In this document: positions 56,291 to 64,000 of the stretch, in pieces
Numbering within the stretch: position 1 is the stretch's first letter
Layout: each line of letters begins with the position of its first letter
Assembly: GCF_026210795.1 (NCBI RefSeq)
Contig: NC_089438.1
Coordinates: forward strand, 2,997,501-3,061,500
Source: Rhizophagus irregularis
Lineage: Eukaryota; Glomeromycota; Glomeromycetes; Glomerales; Glomeraceae
DNA: 64,000 nucleotides
Reading direction: 5' to 3'
Position numbers and translations under genes: made by a program
The notes under the pieces: model-generated
Databases searched by the model: none
Seen by the model: the letters and a program-made list of their open reading frames with translations, nothing else
Told to the model about the DNA's origin: nothing

Positions 56291-56880
56291 TATCAAACAA
56301 TATAAGGATTATATAAATTTTAAATGAAACAAATTTATCTTAAAGTTTATTAAAGAAGGTTACAATAATGAAAATAATTAACCTAGAGGTATAGATCTTT
56401 TAAAACTAAAAAATAATGGTGCCTTAATATATTAATAGATTTTATAAGAGACGGTTTTAGATTACTAAACTATATCAATTTAAAAAAATTTACTTTCAAG
56501 AAATTATTAATTGTTAATAGAAAATTGAATTTGCAAAAATGCTTAAACTATATGGCATAGAAATTGGATTATTTTGCATAATATGTTATGTTATATTTAT
56601 CAAATTTTAATGGATTATCATAGTAATTCTTAACAATGTAATTAGCAATTACATTAATTAAAGCTCAAGGAATTTAATTATTTGGTTATATTAAGATTTC
56701 ACTGAAGTTTTGATCAACTAAAAAAAATGCAGAATAATAAGTACCTCTAACACTCAAGTTAGCATTAAGAAATAGTCGATTTTAATAGGTACAGGTCAAA
56801 TGTAATAATATGTACTTAATTTCGTACAATATCAATTTTTATAAATAATTATTTTAAACCTATCTGTAATACTCCAGCAG

Positions 56881-57248
56881 AATAGTGGGTGGCATAAAGG
56901 ATTACAACATATGATATCAATGCAAGACAATCTTGTAAATGAATATCATCCTCAAAATCATAACATAAGAAGAATTTATGAAAGATTGTGAAAGGCAGTC
57001 AACACATTTGGATTCAAGAATTTTTGGATATTAACTCAATTTCTGTAAGTTTAACTACAGACATGTGGACAGATAGAAATAGACAAGGATATTTAGGAGT
57101 TACATGTTCATTTTTAGACAAAAATTTTACTATTCATGAAATTACATTTCCAAGGACAATTAAAAACACCTATTTTCTGATCATTTTCAATAAAGTAATT
57201 GGATATGCAGTCAAAATTATTACAAATTACATATCAATAATCCTTTAA
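56881..57248 (+). pseudogene. hAT transposase fragment
   Basis: 'MISMQDNLVNEYHPQNHNIR', then after a stop and shift 'FLDINSISVSLTTDMWTDRN' and 'RQGYLGVTCSFLDKNFTIHE'. 'SxSLTTDxWTxxNxxGYLGxTxxFxD' is the diagnostic start of the RNase H-like catalytic domain of hAT transposases (RICESLEEPER/Tam3 group), including the first catalytic Asp in 'TTDMWT'. The rest of the domain, the second Asp and the dimerisation region are absent, so this is a small truncated piece. It is not linked to either hAT MITE in this window by its ends. Confidence 0.75.
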
Positions 57249-58000
57249 TAGTAAGAAGCAAAAAATATATGGTTTTCAATACTAATAGAGTTTGACATAC
57301 ATTACTCAACTTGATAAAATAGATAAAATTGTAATAATAATATGAATAATTTAAAATGACTAAATTTGTTGCAAGAAAGCAAAATCAAAGCAATCTATGC
57401 ATTAGTAGTAAATATTACAAATCTGATGTACTCAATAGGCCATATTTTTTAATTCATTCATATTCAATTTTAATACTTACGAAAATCAAAATTTTACAAC
57501 AGTTCTATTGATCATTAATACCAGAAATACTTATACAAAACCATATAACAACTATATTTATATAGAATTTACTACCAAAAGCAAGGTGATCAATTACATA
57601 TAAGATTGTCTTCCAGATGGATTGATAGATTTAATTTCTGACAGTGACACAATGATGTGCAATGTTTCAGATGTGATGTACATGGCAATGAATGCAATGA
57701 ATGTATAAAATGTGGTTTCACAATAAAAATAGTAAGGGAAACACAAAATTTTTAACATCACCCTTTCATTCTCAAAGAAAAGAATAGTCATTTTTATTTA
57801 GTTCTTTACATACAATGTATAACTGTCATACTTCCATGATGCTAATATTGATTGAATACTTAAGAGTTAAAAGGTCTACTAATTCATTTCATAATAGAAA
57901 AGCATACAATTCAGTGGGTAGCTATTTTTTGTAATTGGGTCTAAAATTTTGCAAAATACTGAGCTTATTAAAACTATAAAGTTAATATAATTATAAGTAA
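57249..58000. other. AT-rich spacer
   Basis: No recognised feature. Confidence 0.3.
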
Positions 58001-58053
58001 CTTTTGGAATCAAATCCCCCTCCACCAGAGTACTATAATTTTTATTTTTGGCG

Positions 58054-58230
58054 GGAGTGCCAAAGGGTTTCTTTTATTTTTTTGGCCAGGAGTGCCAAAG
58101 GGTTTCTTTTATTTTTTTGGCCAGGAGTGCCAAAGGGTTTCTATTATTTTTTTGGCCAGGAGTGCCAAAGGGTTTCTATTATTTTTTTTGGCCAGGAGTG
58201 CCAAAGGGTTTCTTTTTAATTCTAAATTTT
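58054..58230. repeat. 35-bp minisatellite, five copies
   Basis: GGAGTGCCAAAGGGTTTCT starts at 58054, 58089, 58124, 58159 and 58195, each followed by a T-rich run and GGCCA. Because 35 is not a multiple of three and the unit has no stop in any plus frame, overlapping open frames run across it; they need not be coding. Confidence 0.9.
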
Positions 58231-58471
58231 TCTTTGGTGGGGATTAATTTTTTTCTGCATAATATATAATAATAAATATTATAAGTATTATAATACACAA
58301 TTTAGTAGAAATATTACAGATACATATAGGATAATTAATTGAGAAAACTTTTTTTCATTGATCTTATAGCCAAAATTTTACAAAAGAAATTTATAGACAA
58401 AACTAACATACATTTTTTACAAATATTTTTCTCAAAATATATAATAAACACCACAAGAGTAAAATTTAAAT

Positions 58472-58990
58472 ATGAGTTTTAGCACTTCTTCAGTTAAAAG
58501 AAAAACAAAAAACTCAAATAAAGATTCATCAAGCTATAATGATAAAGATATAGCAAAAGATTCATATTCTCCTTATAATAAAAATGATTAAGGCCAAAAT
58601 GTTCCAGAGTTAATAACTGAACAATGTATATATTACCCAAATAGATAGCCTTTTGAACATCAGATATTGTTTTGAGCATTGTTAGACATGAAAATTAGAT
58701 AGTTAAGAAAAACACAAGATTTGCTGTGCCACAAAATGATCAACATGTGGTATATTTTCATATATTTGGTAACAATAATCTTTGTAGAAAAGACTTGGAT
58801 AATGGTTCAATATAGGTTTATAGAAGTTTTTGTTTGTGATTATTATGGTTATAAGAGTGTAGTGCTAGAATTAAAATGCTTTTCTATGTTGGAAATTTAT
58901 AATGGGAACATGGGCACATGGAAGGAAGGATTGATTGATTGGGAATCATTGAAAAATCTGAATGACAGATTAAAAACTGAAACTGAAGTA
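58472..58990 (+). pseudogene. Unrecognised decayed coding region
   Basis: 'MSFSTSSVKRKTKNSNKDSS' at 58472 looks like a genuine N-terminus and runs 39 codons to a stop. Pieces such as 'GQNVPELITEQCIYYPNR' and the 92-codon frame 58721-58999 ('EGLIDWESLKNLNDRLKTE') follow. Several stops separate them. The last part runs into the Hsp70-like fragment, so this could be the N-terminal part of the same decayed Hsp70-type gene, but I cannot align it. Confidence 0.25.
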
Positions 58991-58996
58991 ATCATT

Positions 58997-59150
58997 TAGT
59001 AAATCATTCATGCAAGAATACAATAACAAAAAGTGAAAAGTCAATCCATGAGTGATCTTTGTCATTTAAGAACAAAATGTGAACATGCAAAAATAATTCT
59101 TTCAAACTATGATCATGTTCATATTGATTCATTCCTCTATGATACCAAAA
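58997..59150 (+). pseudogene. Hsp70-family ATPase-domain fragment
   Basis: 'KSFMQEYNNKK' followed, after a stop and frame change, by 'LCHLRTKCEHAKIILSNYDH' and 'VHIDSFLYD'. This matches the Hsp70 actin-like ATPase region 'FxQEFxRKxKKDI...LRRLRTxCERAKRTLSSSxxxxIxIDSL' in order and spacing. Only about 50 residues remain; the next conserved segment ('DFYTSITRARFEE') is gone. Glomeromycete genomes carry many divergent Hsp70-like genes, so this is probably a relic of one of them. Confidence 0.5.
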
Positions 59151-59159
59151 AAGAGAATT

Positions 59160-59680
59160 CATATATTTCTTATATTTATTATATTACATATATATTATTT
59201 ATTTCTTATAGTGTTTATATTTATTTTATTATATTTATTTCTTTTATTTCTTTTATAATTTATATACTTAAAGGAAACATATTTTATACCATGTATTTAT
59301 CTCAATATGAGATAGATTTTGGTAATTGTAATAGTTATAGACCTTTTTGCATGTAAGGATTTTAATTGGAATACTTCATGCCAAGTGTCTCCCTAAAGAT
59401 ATTCATAATTCACTGCTCAATAGACTGAGCTGCTGGTGAACAACATATTCTAGAAAAACATATTTTCCAAACTTTACCCCTATGATTTATTTTGAACATC
59501 ATTATAACCTTTGATTTACAAATTTGCCATAATATTAATACTAATCCTAAAACATTTTAATTCCTTATACTGGCTGTTCATTACACAATAGTTTTTATAT
59601 TAGTAATACTTACATTAGTTGCCCTATTAACAACTCTATTACCATTCAATCACATACTTATCCTTCTTCTTCTTCTTCCC
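59160..59680. other. AT-rich spacer
   Basis: Contains TATATTTATT-type repeats at 59160-59265. Nothing else seen. Confidence 0.3.
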
Positions 59681-59684
59681 TCTT

Positions 59685-60279
59685 ATTAATTTTGGACAAA
59701 TCAATGTTAATAGTTTGTGTTCCCCTGTTCGACAACTGCATTTGTTAAATTATTTTCTCCATTCTTCTTTCAGCGTTTTATCTTTAAATGATACTCGTCT
59801 TACTTCTTCTAGTGCTAAATTTATTTATCAAAATGAACATTCCCAATATAATTTTAAGTCCTATTGGGCTCCTTCCCTTCTAATTCACGACCACCAAACA
59901 TCCTTACAGTTCAAAAATTAAATTTTATGTTACAATGCATATGATTGCATTCTTTTTTATTAAATAATAATATTTCTTCTTCACAAATTATTTCACTTTT
60001 ACCTTCTAATTATTCACCTATTTCAAATTTAAACAAATTTTTACCACTATTATTGAAGACGCTAATAAAAATGGTAAAGAAGCTTGGATTTTGTTTATGG
60101 ATATATCGAAAGCATACAACTCAGTAAATACTAAAATGTTAGAACTAGCTATGGAAAGGATAAAGCTACCAAAGAAGTTTATAGAACTAGTAATGGATAT
60201 TAGTTTGAATAGATATAATAGAGTTCTAGTTAATAACGAGATGACAGAAGCATACCACATAGAAGATAACTTTTTCTAG
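59685..60279 (+). pseudogene. Non-LTR retrotransposon (LINE) remnant: endonuclease and reverse transcriptase
   Basis: 59685-59905 reads 'INFGQINVNSLCSPVRQLH', 'LLNYFLHSSFSVLSLNDTRL' and 'TSSSAKFIYQNEH', the start of an EEP/APE-type endonuclease ('NVNGL...LNETRL'); Asp stands where the catalytic Glu of 'ETR' is usual. 60033-60279 reads 'IIEDANKNGKEAWILFMDIS', 'KAYNSVNTKMLELAMERIKL' and 'PKKFIELVMDI', the reverse transcriptase palm with motif A 'FMDISKAYNSV'. The normal several hundred residues between the domains are missing, the frame changes at about 59925, and nothing follows motif A's neighbourhood. No catalytic 'YADD' is present. It is a dead, internally deleted L1/jockey-like copy. Confidence 0.75.
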
Positions 60280-60384
60280 CCCCTCTCAATTTTCAAGCAA
60301 CATTATTGATGTATTAAGTATATTGGATAATCAAGAAACTTATTCTTCCAATAGATTTACATAGTGATTTGCTTTATGGTCCTT

Positions 60385-60970
60385 TCCATTTATAGTCTAT
60401 TTTTCCTATCCATTGTTTTCTTTGCTGCATCATAATAAAAGACTTTATCTTATTAATCTCCTTTTTAATTTTTTGATCATAATATTCTTTTTTCTTGGCT
60501 TGACTTTCTTGACTTTTATTTTTGTTACCTCTTTCACATGTGGAAAATTATTTATTAGAGTAGTAATTCTTTGAAATATTTAATCCAAATTATCAGACAA
60601 ATTATCTACAGAAAATTTTGCTTCTCCTCCATTAACCAAATAAAATAGTAAAATTTTTATAGTAAAATGTTTACTATTCTAATACTGGAGAAATATATAT
60701 ATAGTTTATTTTTAATCCCAAATTTTTCTAAAGTTTTTCCACTATTTTGTTATTTAAGTGAGTTCCTCTGTCTAATAATAATTTTTGCAGTGCAACCATG
60801 TTGGCAAATAATATCTTTATAGATAAATCAAGTAGATGCTTCTACAGTAACAACTGGTATAAGTTTAGTTTCTGGCCATTTAGTCATATAATCTATAGCC
60901 ATAATTATATATTTGTTTCCTTGAGAAATTATTAGTAAAGGCCCACAAAGTATATTCCTACTTGTTTATA
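60385..60970 (-). pseudogene. Ty3/gypsy integrase and Pol C-terminus remnant
   Basis: Minus-strand pieces: 'GNKYIIMAIDYMTKWPE' and 'KLIPVVTVEAST', a stop, 'FIYKDIICQHGCTAKI', then by a frame change 'LLDRGTHLNNKIVEKL' with the second DDE Asp in 'DRGT', and further on 'KEYYDQKIKKEINK' and 'KKQWIGKIDYKWKGP' type sequence. Order and content match the integrase core and chromodomain-proximal tail of gypsy Pol. The first catalytic Asp region is degenerate and the Glu segment is lost. At least two nonsense codons and two frame changes. Orientation is opposite to the LINE remnant, so they are separate insertions. Confidence 0.75.
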
Positions 60971-61229
60971 TACAATAATAAGATGAAGTAATTGATTTAA
61001 TTATGATTTCCTCCTTTGCAGAAACCCATGAAATCGTGGCTATGTAGTAGCCATGCTGCCACCACTTAATATAGTAGGAATACGGCTACTCTATGTTAAT
61101 TCTAATGCAGTTATTGTATGTATTTAATATAGAAAATATGTAGTCATAATATAGAAGTTGTATTGCTAATACAAAGAAACTATATAAATGTTAGCAAGAA
61201 TCTGTATAAATGATTTAAAGTAATAATAT

Positions 61230-61495
61230 ATCAAACATGTAGTAAATTCATAATAATTTATAGAAAATTTGTATTAACTTTATAGTAAATATGCAGTAAA
61301 TACATAATAAGTATATAGTAAATTCATAGTAAATATATAATAAATATGTAACAAATTGCAGTAAATATGTAATAAATATATAGTAAATTTACAGTAAACA
61401 CATAATAAAAATAAAGTAAATACATAATGAAATATAGTAAATACATAATAAAAATATAGTAAATTACATAATAAATATACATAGTAAATCTCTGC
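61230..61495. repeat. Degenerate ATAGTAAATACATAATAA repeat
   Basis: Many copies of a 12-24 bp AT unit built from TAGTAAAT and ACATAATAA. The Y/F/L-rich minus-strand frames across it are its translation and not genes. Confidence 0.7.
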
Positions 61496-61697
61496 AATAA
61501 TCGTCCGATCACATTCCAAAAATCGTTAAGCATGGCGCTGTAAATGGACAAATATTAAGCGAGAGCAAATAATATACCAAATGGACAAATGTGAACGTCA
61601 AGTACTAAGTACGAATGAACTAATCTTGAATCAGCGTGAATGGATAAATGATTAGCCGAAAAGGATAAACATTTAGGAAGAGTAATGATCTACATAA

Positions 61698-62215
61698 TGT
61701 AATATTTATCAAATGATTAACAAGGAACCAATAGATTGAGTAGGGAGTTGATCAATTGCGGCTTAGCAACCAGTTTATTGAGTTCAACAATAAGAACAAT
61801 CAGAAAGAATAATTATAAGCCACAAAAGGTAAATCATATGAAATGAAGGTATAGCGGATTAAAGGAATACACATAATGAAAATACATAAAAACAATAATA
61901 TAAAAGATAATATGAAAAGATAATATAAAAGATAATATAAAAGATGATACAAAAAGATATAAGCCACAAAAGATGGAATATAATATATTAAGAATAGAAA
62001 TATGTTGAAAGATAGTGTATTAAAAAGATGAAACGTGAAAGATAATATAGAAACATATTGAAAGATAACATATTAAAGATAGTATATAGATAGCATATAT
62101 TAGAATAGAAAGTATCATAAAATTTGTATAAATAGAGAGCAGAGTTCAAAGTAATTCCACAGTTCTCATCCGCAGAACTCAATAAAATATAAGTTTCATT
62201 TAATTATTTGTTACA
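61698..62215 (+). repeat. Possible solo LTR
   Basis: TGTAATATTTATC at 61698 and TTTGTTACA ending at 62215 could be the TG..CA ends. Near the right end are TATAAATAGAGAGCAGAG (a promoter-like TATA region at about 62130) and AATAAAATATAAG (a polyadenylation-type signal at about 62180), in the order U3-R-U5. No matching 5-bp duplication and no second LTR in the window, so tentative. Confidence 0.35.
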
Positions 62216-62224
62216 CAGGTCAAA

Positions 62225-62425
62225 AAATGATCTATCCTACACATATCGGGTACCTATATATCGGTGACTAATCAGGTACATATTGGGCATTTTTACATAT
62301 CAACCACATATCGGGTACCCGATTTGTCACCTACTCAAATTTGGTTAAAAAATACAAATTTAACAGGTGCCCGATATCCAAACTATTAGTCACCGATCTG
62401 TTATATAATAAATATCTGGCACCGA
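62225..62425. repeat. Inverted repeat, about 200 bp
   Basis: TCGGTGACTAAT (about 62261) pairs with ATTAGTCACCGA (about 62383), and inner ATCGGGTACC-type blocks pair with GGTACCCGAT and GGTGCCCGAT. It could form an imperfect hairpin and may be a small foldback element. Confidence 0.5.
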
Positions 62426-62529
62426 TATCTGTATGATTTTTTTGTTTATAGATGAACGCATCAACTTGCATTACATAATCTGCAACATGCAGATTTTATT
62501 CGTTCATTTTATTTTTTTATTTTTTTTAG

Positions 62530-63339
62530 AGCCAGAATGCTGTTCCAGACTCCTCATTTCGAAGGTAACACTTTTATTTTATTTTTTTTTATTTAATTTT
62601 AGCGAAACATTTATACTAACGTTTTGAATTTTTTTTTTAGGTTCTGGAAGCCGAAAGTCAAGTTCCGGACTTCTCATTTCGAAGGTAACACTTCGAAATT
62701 TTTTTTATTTTATTTTTTTTTATTTAATTTTAGCGAAACGTTTATACTAACATTTCGAATTTTTTTTTTTAGGTTCTGGAAGCCGAAAGTCAAGTTCCGG
62801 ACTCCTCATTTTGAAGGTAACACTTTGAAATTTTTTTATTTTATTTTTTTTTATTTAATTTTAGCGAAACGTTTATACTAACGTTTCGAATTTTTTTTTA
62901 GGTTCTAGAAGCCGAAAGTCAAATTCCGGACTCCTCATTTTGAAGGTAACACTTCGAAATTTTTTTATTTTATTTTTTTTTATTTAATTTTAGCGAAACG
63001 TTTATACTAACGTTTCGAATTTTTTTTTTTAGGTTCTGGAAGCCGAAAGTCAAGTTCCAGACTCCTCATTTCGAAGGTAACACTTTGAAATTTTTTTATT
63101 TTATTTTTTTTTTATTTAATTTTAGCGAAACGTTTATACTAACGTTTTGAATTTTTTTTTAGGTTCTGGAAGCCGAAAGTCAAATTCCGGACTCCTCATT
63201 TCGAAGGTAACACTTCGAATTTTTTATTTATTTTTTTTATTTTTTGTTTAGTTTTAGCGAAACGTTACTAACGTTTCGAAATACTTTTTTTTTCAGGTTG
63301 TGAAAGCCGAAGGTACAGTTCCGGACTCCCATTTTGAAG
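62530..63339 (+). repeat. Tandem micro-exon-like array, family A (7 units)
   Basis: Cores at 62530-62564, 62641-62684, 62773-62816, 62902-62945, 63033-63076, 63163-63206 and 63297-63339. Most are 44 bp, beginning GTTCTGGAAGCCGAAAGTCA. Each follows a T-rich run ending in AG (TTTTTTTTAG) and is followed by GTAACAC, a plausible donor. From the second unit on, a TACTAAC or near-identical branch-site motif sits about 25-30 bp before the AG. Spacers are 76-90 bp, the size of introns elsewhere in the window. The 44-bp core is open in all three plus frames. Period is about 130 bp. It looks like an amplified exon-intron unit; expression is unknown. Confidence 0.8.
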
Positions 63340-63373
63340 GTAACACCAACGGGTTATCTTAATCATTTTGTAG

Positions 63374-63971
63374 GTTGCCGGATTGGAATTATGTATAATA
63401 TTTCTTATTTTTTTTTTAAGAGAACGCTTCTAACGCTTCTCTTTTTCTTTTTTTTAGGTTGCCAGACGAATAATACGAACCAGACTTTGGAATTTAGGTA
63501 AAAGGGGTCGGGAGTGGGGTTTTTTATTATTATATTCTTTAAGAAATGTTATTAAACGTTTCTTTCTTCTTTTTTTAGGTTTCTGGACTTAGACGAACCC
63601 GGACTTTGGAATTATGTAAGCGGGTGGGGGATATTATTTATTATTATTTTTTTTTAAGAGAACGTTTCTAACACTTCTCTTTTTTAGGTTGCCGGATTTT
63701 TAGACGAACCCGGACTTTGGAATTATGTAAGTGGGGTAGGGGATAACATTATATATATATATTTTTTTAAAAGAACGTTTCTAACGCTTCTTTTTTTCTT
63801 TTTTTTTAGGTTGCCGGATGAATAATACGAACCGGACTTCGGAATTTAGGTAAAAAGGAGTTCGGGAGTGGGGTTTTTATTATTATATTCTTTAAGAAAC
63901 GTTATTAAATGTTTCTTTCTTCTTTTTTTTTAGTTGCCGGACTTTTAGACGAACCCGGACTTTGGAATTAT
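63374..63971 (+). repeat. Tandem micro-exon-like array, family B (6 units, runs off the window)
   Basis: Cores at 63374-63392, 63458-63497, 63579-63615, 63688-63726, 63810-63849 and 63934-63971. They begin GTTGCCGGA or close variants and end TTTGGAATTATG or GGAATTTAG. Acceptors are T-rich; donors are GTAAG, GTAAA or GTATA. CTAAC lies 23-28 bp before the AG in three units (63458, 63688, 63810). Two core types alternate with a higher-order period of about 353 bp (63458 to 63810; 63579 to 63934). It follows family A without a gap and continues past the window end. Confidence 0.75.
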
Positions 63972-64000
63972 GTAAGCGGGGTAGGGGGATAATATTTTAT

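Noticed and set aside
60018-60260. 80-codon minus-strand frame
   Set aside because: Antisense of the LINE reverse transcriptase fragment.
61280-61551. Y/F/L-rich minus-strand frames resembling membrane proteins
   Set aside because: They are translation of the TAGTAAATACATAATAA repeat in two registers.
62530-64000. CRISPR-like array
   Set aside because: Cores and spacers are all similar, units are about 115-130 bp, the spacers carry intron-like signals and the context is eukaryotic.

Overview
The window is extremely AT-rich eukaryotic DNA. Genes are sparse, introns are short (about 35-120 bp, GT..AG, T-rich acceptors), and both strands carry many decayed coding fragments. The gene families seen are F-box/LRR proteins opening with 'PNLN', TKL-type kinases with 'HRDLHSGNIL', a BTB-TLDc-like fragment, a Mig1/CreA-like zinc finger, and many Ty3/gypsy, LINE, hAT and Crypton-derived remnants. 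Together they resemble a repeat-rich arbuscular mycorrhizal fungus, Rhizophagus/Glomus type. That assignment rests on family resemblance read by eye, not on a search.

Layout. 0-8.7 kb holds decayed coding DNA: a DUF3504/Crypton-like fragment, a kinase C-lobe scrap, a coiled-coil exon, a zinc knuckle and a DDE-transposase-like piece. 11.2-13.4 kb is a nearly whole kinase gene broken by at least five lesions. 16.9-17.4 kb encodes an intact 180-residue protein. 20.3-21.5 kb is a six-exon coiled-coil gene that can be assembled from consistent splice sites. 23.8-26.0 kb is a tandem array of about 660-bp units. 26.6-28.1 and 49.9-51.3 kb are two intact F-box genes; the DNA after the first and before the second contains the two copies of a 0.6-kb repeat, and a short segment inside it is inverted between copies. 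31.8-33.3 kb is an intact zinc-finger gene. Its C-terminal domain recurs as decayed paralogues at 28.9, 37.2, 44.2 and 47.0 kb and more distantly in the 180-residue protein.

35-47 kb is a nest of mobile elements: a foldback element; two copies of a CCCTATA-ended transposon with 3-bp target duplications, one split by a 4.1-kb insertion that itself carries a hAT-type MITE with a perfect 8-bp target duplication; AT-rich and purine-rich minisatellites; and a small foldback element. 52-62 kb is again degenerate retroelement and transposon DNA (zinc knuckle, hAT, LINE endonuclease/reverse transcriptase, gypsy integrase, Hsp70 fragment, possible LTR). 62.5 kb to the window end is a striking array of at least 13 units. 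Each joins a pyrimidine-rich acceptor, a 35-44 bp GC-richer core and a GTAA-type donor, and family A units also carry a perfect or near-perfect TACTAAC branch site. It looks like tandem micro-exons.

Few genes look intact: two F-box proteins (substrate receptors of SCF ubiquitin ligases by family), one probable transcription factor and two proteins of unknown function. They share no evident pathway. Most of the window records duplication, nested insertion and decay.
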